A stretch of 64,000 nt of DNA from positions 62,001 to 126,000 of the forward strand of contig NZ_JACOFR010000013.1 in the NCBI RefSeq assembly GCF_019455385.1. The letters are read 5' to 3'. Position numbers and translations under genes: made by a program. Shown here piece after piece: positions 27,683-35,163 of this stretch. Under the pieces are notes generated by a model that was given only the letters and a program-made list of their open reading frames with translations, was not told where the DNA came from and made no database searches. The number at the start of each line of letters is the position of its first letter. Position 1 is the stretch's first letter. The DNA is from Bradyrhizobium sp. BR 10289. GTDB lineage: Bacteria; Pseudomonadota; Alphaproteobacteria; Rhizobiales; Xanthobacteraceae.

Positions 27683-27715
27683 CGGAACCAAAACCCGATG
27701 GGAGGGTTGGGGTTC
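27683..27715. promoter_or_regulatory. Overlapping divergent EcfG-type promoters for ku (+) and ligD (-)
   Basis: Plus strand: GGAAC (27683-27687), 17 bases, GTT (27705-27707), 38 bases before the ku ATG. Minus strand: GGAAC (27715-27711), 17 bases, GTT (27693-27691), 35 bases before the ligD ATG. Both match the general stress consensus GGAAC-N16/17-nGTT exactly and they interlock within 33 bases. Confidence 0.75.
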
Positions 27716-27745
27716 CAAAACGCCTTGATAACGCTGGAGAATGGA

Positions 27746-28630
27746 ATGGCTCCCCGTGCCTATTGGAAGGGAACGTTGAAGCTGTCGCTGGTCAGTTGCC
27801 CGGTTGTGCTCTACCCGGCGACCACCGCCGCCGAGAAGACACGGTTTCACATGATCAACCGCGAGACCGGCAACCGGCTCAAGCAGCAGATGGTGGATGC
27901 CGAGACCGGCGACATCGTCGAGAGCGACCAGAAGGGCCGCGGCTACGAGCTGCGCAAGGGCAAGTATGTCGAGATCGAGCCGGAGGAGCTCGAGGCGGTC
28001 CAGATCGAGAGCAACCACACCATCGACATCGAGAGCTTCGTGCCGAGCGAGGAGATCGACCAGCGCTATCTCAACCACCCCTATTACATCGCGCCCGACG
28101 GCAAGGCCGCGGTCGACGCCTTTGCCGTGATCCGCGACGCCATGAAGGACCAGGACCGCGTCGCATTGGCAAAAATCGTGCTGACCAACCGCGAGCATAT
28201 CATTGCGATCGAGCCGCTCGGCAAAGGCCTGCTCGGCACCACGCTGCGCTTCCCCTACGAGCTGCGCGACGAGGGCGAGTTTTTTGGCGACATCAAGAGC
28301 CCGAAGATCACCAAGGACATGGTCGACCTCGCCGGCCATATCCTGCACAGCAAGGCCGCGCATTTCGACCCGAGCAAATTCAAGGACGACTACGAGACCG
28401 CGCTGAAAGCCCTGGTGAAGCGCAAGGCGAGCGGCAAGACGATCGAGCTGCCCGAGCGCGAGGAGAAGCCGAGCAACGTCGTCAGCCTGATGGACGCGCT
28501 GAAACAGAGCCTGAAAGGACGCGGCGCAAAGAAGACAGCGGCGAAGTCGCATGCGCGGCGGGCGACGGGGCAACGGCATGCCCCGAAGAAGGCGCACCGG
28601 TCGACGGCGCGGCATCGGAAAGCGGGCTGA
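27746..28630 (+). CDS. ku: Ku protein, NHEJ DNA-end-binding factor
   Basis: Homodimeric ring that binds double-strand break ends and recruits LigD. The 294 residues match bacterial Ku. They start APRAYWKGTLKLSLVSCPVVLY and contain TRFHMINRETGNRLKQQMV, KGYE-type GRGYELRKGKYVEIEPEEL, and DPSKFKDDYETALKALVKRK at the end of the core. The last ~45 residues are a lysine/arginine/alanine-rich tail, as in many rhizobial Ku proteins, where it aids DNA binding. The frame is open for 1.7 kb upstream antisense to ligD, but the ATG at 27746 (GGAGA upstream) gives the family N-terminus. It is divergent from ligD. Confidence 0.96.
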   Translation: MAPRAYWKGTLKLSLVSCPVVLYPATTAAEKTRFHMINRETGNRLKQQMVDAETGDIVESDQKGRGYELRKGKYVEIEPEELEAVQIESNHTIDIESFVPSEEIDQRYLNHPYYIAPDGKAAVDAFAVIRDAMKDQDRVALAKIVLTNREHIIAIEPLGKGLLGTTLRFPYELRDEGEFFGDIKSPKITKDMVDLAGHILHSKAAHFDPSKFKDDYETALKALVKRKASGKTIELPEREEKPSNVVSLMDALKQSLKGRGAKKTAAKSHARRATGQRHAPKKAHRSTARHRKAG

Positions 28631-28653
28631 CTGCTCGCCCAGCACTCGATATC

Positions 28654-28742
28654 GTAGGGTGGGCAAAGGCGCGACGCGCCGTGCCCACCACCTCTCCATG
28701 ATCACGATAGATCGTGGGCACGCTTCGCTTTGCGCACCCTAC
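28654..28742. repeat. Palindromic intergenic repeat, copy 2 (GTAGGGTGGGCAAAG arms)
   Basis: GTAGGGTGGGCAAAG at the left end and CTTTGCGCACCCTAC at the right end (one mismatch) enclose GGCGCGACGCGCC, GTGCCCACC and GATCGTGGGCACGCTTC. It is the same element as at 24806-24929, slightly shorter. It follows the ku stop by 24 bases. Confidence 0.85.
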
Positions 28743-28748
28743 AGTTCT

Positions 28749-28835
28749 CGTCATGCCCGGGCTTGTCCCGGGCATCCACGTTCTTCGTGCCGCACGTAAA
28801 GGCGTGGATGGCCGGGACAAGCCCGGCCATGACGA
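28749..28835. repeat. Palindromic repeat between ku and kdpE (CGTCATGCCCGGGCTTG arms)
   Basis: Left arm CGTCATGCCCGGGCTTGTCC and right arm GGACAAGCCCGGCCATGACG are long inverted repeats with CCACG/CGTGG inside. This class of element is very common between genes in Bradyrhizobium and Rhodopseudomonas. It lies between the converging ku and kdpE genes and could terminate transcription on both strands. Confidence 0.8.
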
Positions 28836-28846
28836 CGGAGAGAGTG

Positions 28847-29536
28847 CTAATCCCCCGCTCTCAGCCGGTACCCGATTCCCGTTTCCGTCAGCACATATTG
28901 CGGACGCTCCGGATCGGCCTCGATCTTCTGCCGAAGCTGGCGTACATAGACGCGTAAGTATTGCGCGTCGGTCAGCTCGTCCCACAGCTCCTTGAGCAGG
29001 AAACGGTGAGTCAGCACCTTGCCGGCATGCTGCACCAGCACGCGCAGGAGATCGTACTCCTTCGGCGACAGCTTGACGTCGCGATCGCCGAGCTTGACGA
29101 TGCGGCGGACGAGATCGACGGAGAGATCGCCGGTGCGAAACACCGGGCGTTCGCCCTGGACCTGGAGCTGATGCCGCAGCGCGGCGCGCAGGCGCGCCAG
29201 CAGCTCGTCCATGCCGAACGGCTTTGTCAGATAATCATCGGCGCCGAGATCGAGCGCCTGCACCTTGCCGGCCTCATCACCGCGGCTCGATAGCACCACG
29301 ATCGGCACGGCTTCATTGCGGGCGCGGATCGTGCGCAAGAGCTCATGGCCCTGGATGTCGGGCAGGCCGAGGTCGAGGATGATCAGCGCGGGCTCCTCAG
29401 CCAGCTTCTCCAGCGCAGTCTTGCCGTTCGGCGCCTCCAGGATCTCATAGCCCTGCGTCGACAGCCCCATCCGCAGCAATTTTCGGATCGGCGGCTCGTC
29501 GTCGATCACCAGAACCTTGATCGGGGCAGCACTCAT
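28847..29536 (-). CDS. kdpE: Response regulator KdpE
   Basis: OmpR-family regulator of 229 residues, partner of KdpD. The receiver domain has the acidic pocket IDDEPP, the phospho-acceptor Asp55 in LIILDLGLPD, VVLSSRG and the conserved lysine in DDYLTKPFG. The C-terminal winged-helix shows LSPKEYDLLRVLVQHAGKVLTHRFLLKELW and the end YVRQLRQKIEADPERPQYVLTETGIGYRL. It activates the kdp operon when potassium is limiting. The start overlaps the kdpD stop by 4 bases. It is the last gene of the kdp transcript. Confidence 0.95.
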   Translation of the reverse strand: MSAAPIKVLVIDDEPPIRKLLRMGLSTQGYEILEAPNGKTALEKLAEEPALIILDLGLPDIQGHELLRTIRARNEAVPIVVLSSRGDEAGKVQALDLGADDYLTKPFGMDELLARLRAALRHQLQVQGERPVFRTGDLSVDLVRRIVKLGDRDVKLSPKEYDLLRVLVQHAGKVLTHRFLLKELWDELTDAQYLRVYVRQLRQKIEADPERPQYVLTETGIGYRLRAGD

Positions 29537-32256
29537 GCGGCGGTGTCCAATGCGCGGGCCTGCGCGGGAATCGGCAGACGGATGGTGAGAACGGCACCGC
29601 TGCGGTCGCTGCGATTGGCGGCCGAGATCGTGCCGCGCATCGCCTCGACGAAGCCGCGGGAGATGGCCAGCCCGAGTCCGGTACCGGGACGGACGTGATC
29701 ACCCTTGTGCACACGGTAGAACTTGTCGAACACGCTTTCGAGCTCCCCGGGCGGAATGCCCCCGCCTTCATCGGCGATCTGAAGCACCACCTGATCCCGC
29801 TCGCGCTGGCTCTTGATCGAGATCGTGGTCTCGGGCGGAGAATATTTGGCGGCATTGTCCAGCAGGTTGAACAGTACCTGCTCGAACAGCACGGCATCGA
29901 GCTGGAGCATCGGCAGGTCGGCCGCCAGCACCAGCTCCACCTTGTGAGCGGTGAGGATCTTGCTCGCCCGCCGCAGCGCGCTGCCGACGATCTCGCCGAG
30001 ATCGTGCAGCGCCGTGTTGGGCACGATGGCGCCGGATTCGAGCTTGGTCATGTCGAGCAGATTGGCGATGAAGCGGTTGAGCCGCTCGGACTCGTCGATC
30101 ACCGTGGCGAGCAGATCGCGCTTCTCGGTGTCGGACAGGGCGCCGGCGAGATCGCGCATGGTAGAGGCGGCACCTAACACCGAAGCTAGCGGCGTCTTCA
30201 GATCATGCGAGATCGAGGTCAAAAGCGCCGAGCGCAGCCGCTCGGATTCGACGGTGCGCTTGACGCGATCCATGTCCTCGACGAGAAGCACACGCTCGAT
30301 TGCGAGCGCGCCCTGGTCCACCAGCGCATCCAGCAGCCGGCGCTGATCGGGCGTCAGCAGCGGGCCGGTGCGGTCGTTGTCGATGCCGATGACGCCGATC
30401 GGGCCGCGCCCGGTGCGCATCGGCAGGAACAGCCGCTTGGCACCCGGCAGCGTATCGGAGCCGCGGCCTGCCGTGCGGTCATTGCTCCAGGCCCAGTTCG
30501 CGGCGGCGAGATCAGCCTGGTCGAGCTCGTCCTCCGGCGGATAACCTGATTTCACCGTCAGCAGGCCGTCTTCCGGCAGCAGCAGCACGACGCGCACCTT
30601 GAGCATCAGCGCGATCTGATAGGCGGTCGCCCACAGCACGTCATCGAGCGTGGCGGTGCCGGCGAGCTTCCGGCTGAACGCGTAGAGCTGCTCGGTGGTC
30701 CTGATGCGGCCGATCGCGGTGTCGGCCTGCGTGCGCACGCGCGCGGCGACGTTGGACACGATCATCGCCACCACCATGAACAGGACGAAGGCGGCGACGT
30801 TGGTCGGGTCGGTGATCGTGAAAGTGTAGATCGGCGGCAGGAAGAAGAAATTGTAGGACAGAGAGGCCGCGACGGTCGCGAGCAATGACGGCCACAGCCC
30901 GTAGCGCACGGCAACGGCCACCACCGCCGTCAGCAGCACGAGGTCCACGTTCTCGATGCCGAAGCGCGGCTGAATCAGCTCGGCGGCGCCGAGCCCGACC
31001 AGCACGATGCCAAGGGCCTTCAGATAAGGCAGCGGGTTGAACGGTTCCGAGCGCGCGGCGGTCTGCACCGCCGTCTTGGGCGTCCCCTCACCGGTCAGCT
31101 CGTCGCCGGGGATGACGTGAACGCTGATATTGCCGGCGCGGCGCACCAGATCGTGCACGACCGAGCCGCGCGTCATCTCGAACCAGCGTGACCGCGTCGA
31201 CTTGCCGATCACGATCTGGGTGACGTTGTTGCCTTGCGCGAAGTTGATGACGTCGTCGGCGATGCGGCGGCCGACGGCGGGAATGGTCAGCGCCTCGCCG
31301 CCCAGCGACTCCGCGAGCCGCAGCGTATCGGCGAGCCGGTCGCGCTCGTCGTCGGACAGCTGAAGCGATCGCCGCGTCTCGATCGAGATCGCGGTGAACG
31401 GCGCATGCAGCCGGTCGGCCAACCGCTTGGTGTAACGCACGAGGCCGGCGGCGCGCGGATCCTCGCTGACGCAGACGAGAATGCGCTCGCCCGCCGCCCA
31501 GGGCCCGGCGATCGCGTTGGCCTGCATGTGATTAAGCAGCTGCTCGTCGACCCGATCGGCCGTGCGGCGCAGCGCCAGCTCGCGCAGCGCGGTCAGATTG
31601 CCGGGCGAGAAATAATGCTCGAGCGCCCGCTCGGCCTGCCTGGGGACATAGACCTTGCCTTCCCGCAACCGCTGGATCAAATCGTCGGGCGTGAGGTCGA
31701 TCAGCTCGATCGCGTCGGCGCGGTCGAAGATCGAGTCCGGCACCGTCTCGCGCACCCGCACATGGGTGATCTGGGCGACGACGTCGTTCAGGCTCTCGAT
31801 GTGCTGGATGTTGACGGCGGTGTAGACGTCGATGCCGTGGGACAGCAGCTCCTCGACGTCGAGATAACGCTTGGGATGCCGGCTCCCGGCGGCATTGGTG
31901 TGGGCGAGCTCGTCGACCAGCGCAATGCGCGGCCGGCGCGCGATGATGGCGTCGAGGTCCATCTCCTCGACCGTCTGGCCGCGATACTCGATCTTCCTGC
32001 GCGGGACCACCTCCAGCCCGCGCACCAGCGCCTCGGTCTCGGCGCGGCCATGGGTCTCGACGAACCCGACCACGACGTCGATGCCGGCCTTGCGCCTGGC
32101 ATGGGCGCTTTGCAGCATCTCGTAGGTCTTGCCGACGCCGGGGGCTGCGCCGACGAAGATCTTCAGCTTGCCGCTCGCGCTCTCCTCCCGGCGCGCGGCT
32201 TCCAGCAGCGCCTCGGGCGAGGGACGTTGTTCGGGATCGCGGCGCTCTCGGACCAT
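29533..32256 (-). CDS. kdpD: Osmosensitive K+ channel histidine kinase KdpD
   Basis: Membrane sensor kinase of 907 residues with all family parts. The N-terminal KdpD domain has Walker A GAAPGVGKT and the partner motif VDELAHTNAAGSRHPKRY. A universal-stress-type region follows (about 250-380). Four closely spaced membrane segments (about 410-510) include FNPLPYLKALGIVLVGLGAAEL. Then come a GAF-like region (about 530-650), the HisKA segment with phospho-acceptor His684 in SISHDLKTPLASV, and the ATPase domain (NLLDNAAKYSPP, DEGGGIPPGE, GTGLGLAISRGFVEAM). It senses low K+ or osmotic stress and phosphorylates KdpE. It follows kdpC by 40 bases. Confidence 0.96.
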   Translation of the reverse strand: MVRERRDPEQRPSPEALLEAARREESASGKLKIFVGAAPGVGKTYEMLQSAHARRKAGIDVVVGFVETHGRAETEALVRGLEVVPRRKIEYRGQTVEEMDLDAIIARRPRIALVDELAHTNAAGSRHPKRYLDVEELLSHGIDVYTAVNIQHIESLNDVVAQITHVRVRETVPDSIFDRADAIELIDLTPDDLIQRLREGKVYVPRQAERALEHYFSPGNLTALRELALRRTADRVDEQLLNHMQANAIAGPWAAGERILVCVSEDPRAAGLVRYTKRLADRLHAPFTAISIETRRSLQLSDDERDRLADTLRLAESLGGEALTIPAVGRRIADDVINFAQGNNVTQIVIGKSTRSRWFEMTRGSVVHDLVRRAGNISVHVIPGDELTGEGTPKTAVQTAARSEPFNPLPYLKALGIVLVGLGAAELIQPRFGIENVDLVLLTAVVAVAVRYGLWPSLLATVAASLSYNFFFLPPIYTFTITDPTNVAAFVLFMVVAMIVSNVAARVRTQADTAIGRIRTTEQLYAFSRKLAGTATLDDVLWATAYQIALMLKVRVVLLLPEDGLLTVKSGYPPEDELDQADLAAANWAWSNDRTAGRGSDTLPGAKRLFLPMRTGRGPIGVIGIDNDRTGPLLTPDQRRLLDALVDQGALAIERVLLVEDMDRVKRTVESERLRSALLTSISHDLKTPLASVLGAASTMRDLAGALSDTEKRDLLATVIDESERLNRFIANLLDMTKLESGAIVPNTALHDLGEIVGSALRRASKILTAHKVELVLAADLPMLQLDAVLFEQVLFNLLDNAAKYSPPETTISIKSQRERDQVVLQIADEGGGIPPGELESVFDKFYRVHKGDHVRPGTGLGLAISRGFVEAMRGTISAANRSDRSGAVLTIRLPIPAQARALDTAA

Positions 32257-32296
32257 CTTGTCAGTATAATCATAGCAACGCCGCGAGCCTAGACCG

Positions 32297-32902
32297 CTAC
32301 TTCGCGGCGGCGCGATCGAGCGCGAGGTTCAAGGCCAATACGTTAACGTGCGGTTCGCCCAGCAAGCCGAGAAAACGACCCTGGACGTTGGAGGCCACGA
32401 GCTGCTTCACCGCGTCCTCCGGCATATTCCGGGCCTTCGCCACGCGCGGTACCTGGAATTGCGCGGCTTCCGGCGAGATATCGGGGTCGAGGCCGCTGGC
32501 AGAGGTGGTCACGAGATCGACCGGCACGGCGGCGTTCGGATTCTCGGCTTTCAGCTCGTCCACGTCCTCCTTCAGCCGGTCGGCCAGCGCCTTGCTGGTC
32601 GGGCCGAGATTGGAGCCGCCGGAATTGGCGGCGTTGTAGGGCGCCGAAACCGTCTTGGTCGAATCATTGGGGTCGGGCGCCAGCGTCGCCGACAGGCGGC
32701 CGTGGAAATATTTGTCGTCCTTGAACTCCTGTCCGATCAGGGCGGAGCCGACGACCTTGCCGTCCTTCTCGATCAGGCTGCCTTGCGCCTGCGCGGGAAA
32801 AATCGCGCCGGCGATGGCGGTCATCGCGAGCGGATAGGCGATGCCCGTGATGGCGGTGAGCACCAGCAGCAGGACGATGGCGGGGCGGATTTCTCTGAGC
32901 AT
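32297..32902 (-). CDS. kdpC: Potassium-transporting ATPase subunit C
   Basis: Assembly/catalytic chaperone subunit of the KdpFABC pump, 201 residues. A single membrane segment (IRPAIVLLLVLTAITGIAYPLAMTAIAG) is followed by the periplasmic domain with GSLI, VGSALIGQEF, YFHGRLSAT, SGGSNLGPTSKAL, SASGLDPDISPEAA and a C-terminal LGEPHVNVLALNLALD. The ATG at 32902 is the family start; the longer frame upstream runs into a repeat element that separates this gene from kdpB. Confidence 0.95.
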   Translation of the reverse strand: MLREIRPAIVLLLVLTAITGIAYPLAMTAIAGAIFPAQAQGSLIEKDGKVVGSALIGQEFKDDKYFHGRLSATLAPDPNDSTKTVSAPYNAANSGGSNLGPTSKALADRLKEDVDELKAENPNAAVPVDLVTTSASGLDPDISPEAAQFQVPRVAKARNMPEDAVKQLVASNVQGRFLGLLGEPHVNVLALNLALDRAAAK

Positions 32903-32922
32903 GTGTTTTCTCCGAATACTTT

Positions 32923-33010
32923 CGTCATTGCGCGGAGCGAAGCGACGAAGCAATCCAGGCCGTCAACCGTGGAAACATTTCTGGATTGCCTCGCTTCGCT
33001 CGCAATGACG
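32923..33010. repeat. Palindromic repeat inside the kdp operon, between kdpB and kdpC
   Basis: CGTCATTGCGCGGAGCGAAG...GCAATCCAG (32923-32958) and CTGGATTGCCTCGCTTCGCT...GCAATGACG (32981-33010) are inverted repeats around a 22-base loop. This is a frequent Bradyrhizobium-type repeat. It fills almost the whole 113-base gap between two genes that are normally adjacent. Confidence 0.8.
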
Positions 33011-33015
33011 ATGGG

Positions 33016-35130
33016 TCAGGCCAGGTGCAGGGCGACGACGACGAGGTCGATCGCCTTGATACCGATGAAGGGGATGACGATGCCGCCGAGCCCGTAGATC
33101 AGGAGGTTGCGGCGGAGCAGCGCGCCGGCACCGACCGCGCGGTAGGCGACGCCCTTCAGCGCCAGCGGGATCAGGCCGATGATGATCAGCGCATTGAAGA
33201 TGATTGCCGACAGGATGGCGCTCTGCGGGCTCGACAGATTCATGACGTTGAGCACGTTGAGCTGCGGGTAGAACGCCAGGAACATCGCCGGGATGATCGC
33301 AAAGTATTTTGCGACGTCGTTGGCGATCGAGAAGGTCGTGAGCGCACCGCGCGTCATCAACAGCTGCTTGCCGATCTCGACCACCTCGATCAGCTTGGTC
33401 GGGTTGGAGTCGAGATCGACCATGTTGCCGGCCTCGCGGGCGGCCTGCGTGCCGGTGTTCATGGCGACACCGACGTCGGCCTGGGCGAGTGCCGGCGCGT
33501 CGTTGGTGCCGTCGCCGCACATGGCGACCAGCTTACCCTTGGCCTGCTCGTCGCGGATCAGCTTGAGCTTGTCCTCGGGCGTTGCCTGCGCCAGGAAGTC
33601 GTCGACGCCGGCTTCCGCTGCGATCGCGGCAGCCGTCATCGGGTTGTCGCCGGTGATCATGATGGTGCGGATGCCCATGCGGCGCAGCTCGGCAAAACGC
33701 TCGCGGATGCCGCCCTTGACGATGTCCTTGAGCTGGATGACGCCGAGCAGCTTTCCATCCTTCGCCACCGCCAGCGGCGTGCCGCCGGCCTTGGAGATCT
33801 CGTCGGCAATGGTCTGGATCTCGCGGCCGACGTCCGAGAGCGCGGCGGGCTGCATCGCACGCGCCGTGTTGCCGGAGGCAACGGCCAGCGGCGCGCCGCC
33901 GCCGACATAGTTGAGCATGGCATCGACCGCGCCCTTGCGCACCGACGAGCCGCCGGCATCGACGCCGCTCATGCGGGTCTGCGCCGTGAACGGGACGAAG
34001 GTGGCACCGAGCTCGGCCATGTCGCGGCCGCGAATGCCGTACATCTCCTTTGCCAGCACGACGATGGAGCGGCCTTCCGGGGTCTCGTCGGCGAGCGAGG
34101 CGAGCTGGGCGGCGTCCGCCAGCTCCTGCTCGGTGACGCCACGGACGGGACGGAAGGCGGTCGCTTGGCGGTTGCCGAGCGTGATGGTGCCGGTCTTGTC
34201 CAGCAGCAGCGTGTCGACATCGCCGGCGGCCTCCACCGCGCGGCCGGACATCGCCAGCACGTTGAAGCGGACGAGACGGTCCATGCCGGCGATGCCGATC
34301 GCCGAGAGCAGTGCACCGATCGTGGTCGGGATCAGCGTCACGAACAGCGCGACCAGCACGATCACCGAGATCGAGCCGCCGGCATAGGCGGCATAGCTCG
34401 GAATGGTGACGGTGGCGAACACGAAGATGATGGTGAGGCCGGCGAGCAGGATGTTGAGCGCGATCTCGTTCGGCGTCTTGGCCCGCTCGGCGCCCTCGAC
34501 CAGCTTGATCATGCGATCGATGAAGGTCGAGCCCTGCGCTGCCGTGATGCGGACGCGGATCCAGTCCGACAGCACCTGCGTGCCGCCCGTGACGGCCGAA
34601 CGGTCGCCGCCGGATTCGCGAATGACAGGCGCGGATTCACCGGTGATCGCGGCCTCGTTGACGGAGGCGACACCCTCGATCACCTCGCCGTCTGACGGGA
34701 TGGTGTCGCCCGCCTCGACCAGCACGATGTCGCCGACCTTCAGGCTGGTGCCCGGCACCAGCTTGAACGCCTGTCCGGCACCGGTCAGGAGCTTGGCCTG
34801 GCTCTCGGTGCGGGTCTTGCGCAGCGAGTCCGCCTGCGCCTTGCCGCGGCCTTCGGCCACGGCCTCGGCGAAGTTGGCGAACAGCACCGTGAACCAGAGC
34901 CAGAGGATGATCTGGAAGGTGAAGCCGAGACCGGCACCGCCCGTGACGAGGTCGCGCAGGAAGATCACGGTGGTGAGCGCGGCCACGATCTCGACCACGA
35001 ACATCACGGGATTTTTCACCATCAGCCGCGGGTCGAGCTTGGCGAAGGAGGCCCTGATCGCGGGGAGCACGATCTTGGGATCGAGCATCGCCGACATCGG
35101 GGCGCGTTTTTGCAGTTTCATCGTATCCAT
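33016..35130 (-). CDS. kdpB: Potassium-transporting P-type ATPase subunit B
   Basis: Catalytic subunit of the Kdp K+ pump, 704 residues. The phosphorylation motif DKTGTI has Asp311. SGESAPV (TGES-type) lies upstream and GDGTNDAPALAQADVG downstream. Membrane helices include FVVEIVAALTTVIFL near the N-terminus and the C-terminal group around FAIIPAMFL. The ATG at 35130 (MDTMKLQKRAP) has GGAG eight bases upstream; a further in-frame start 18 bases earlier is less likely. It follows kdpA by 33 bases. Confidence 0.96.
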   Translation of the reverse strand: MDTMKLQKRAPMSAMLDPKIVLPAIRASFAKLDPRLMVKNPVMFVVEIVAALTTVIFLRDLVTGGAGLGFTFQIILWLWFTVLFANFAEAVAEGRGKAQADSLRKTRTESQAKLLTGAGQAFKLVPGTSLKVGDIVLVEAGDTIPSDGEVIEGVASVNEAAITGESAPVIRESGGDRSAVTGGTQVLSDWIRVRITAAQGSTFIDRMIKLVEGAERAKTPNEIALNILLAGLTIIFVFATVTIPSYAAYAGGSISVIVLVALFVTLIPTTIGALLSAIGIAGMDRLVRFNVLAMSGRAVEAAGDVDTLLLDKTGTITLGNRQATAFRPVRGVTEQELADAAQLASLADETPEGRSIVVLAKEMYGIRGRDMAELGATFVPFTAQTRMSGVDAGGSSVRKGAVDAMLNYVGGGAPLAVASGNTARAMQPAALSDVGREIQTIADEISKAGGTPLAVAKDGKLLGVIQLKDIVKGGIRERFAELRRMGIRTIMITGDNPMTAAAIAAEAGVDDFLAQATPEDKLKLIRDEQAKGKLVAMCGDGTNDAPALAQADVGVAMNTGTQAAREAGNMVDLDSNPTKLIEVVEIGKQLLMTRGALTTFSIANDVAKYFAIIPAMFLAFYPQLNVLNVMNLSSPQSAILSAIIFNALIIIGLIPLALKGVAYRAVGAGALLRRNLLIYGLGGIVIPFIGIKAIDLVVVALHLA

Positions 35131-35163
35131 GGAGGTCACTCCAAACAATCGGAAAAGGTTCGA

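Noticed and set aside
26066..27745. Long N-terminal extension of ku antisense to ligD
   Set aside because: Open frame only by chance; Ku family N-terminus and a ribosome binding site occur at 27746.
24806..28835. Clustered palindromes considered as a possible CRISPR array or transposon ends
   Set aside because: Only single copies with internal symmetry, no regular spacers, no transposase and no target-site duplication visible.
32986..34695. A 569-codon plus-strand frame opposite kdpB
   Set aside because: Antisense shadow of a canonical P-type ATPase; repetitive Asp/Arg/Glu content.
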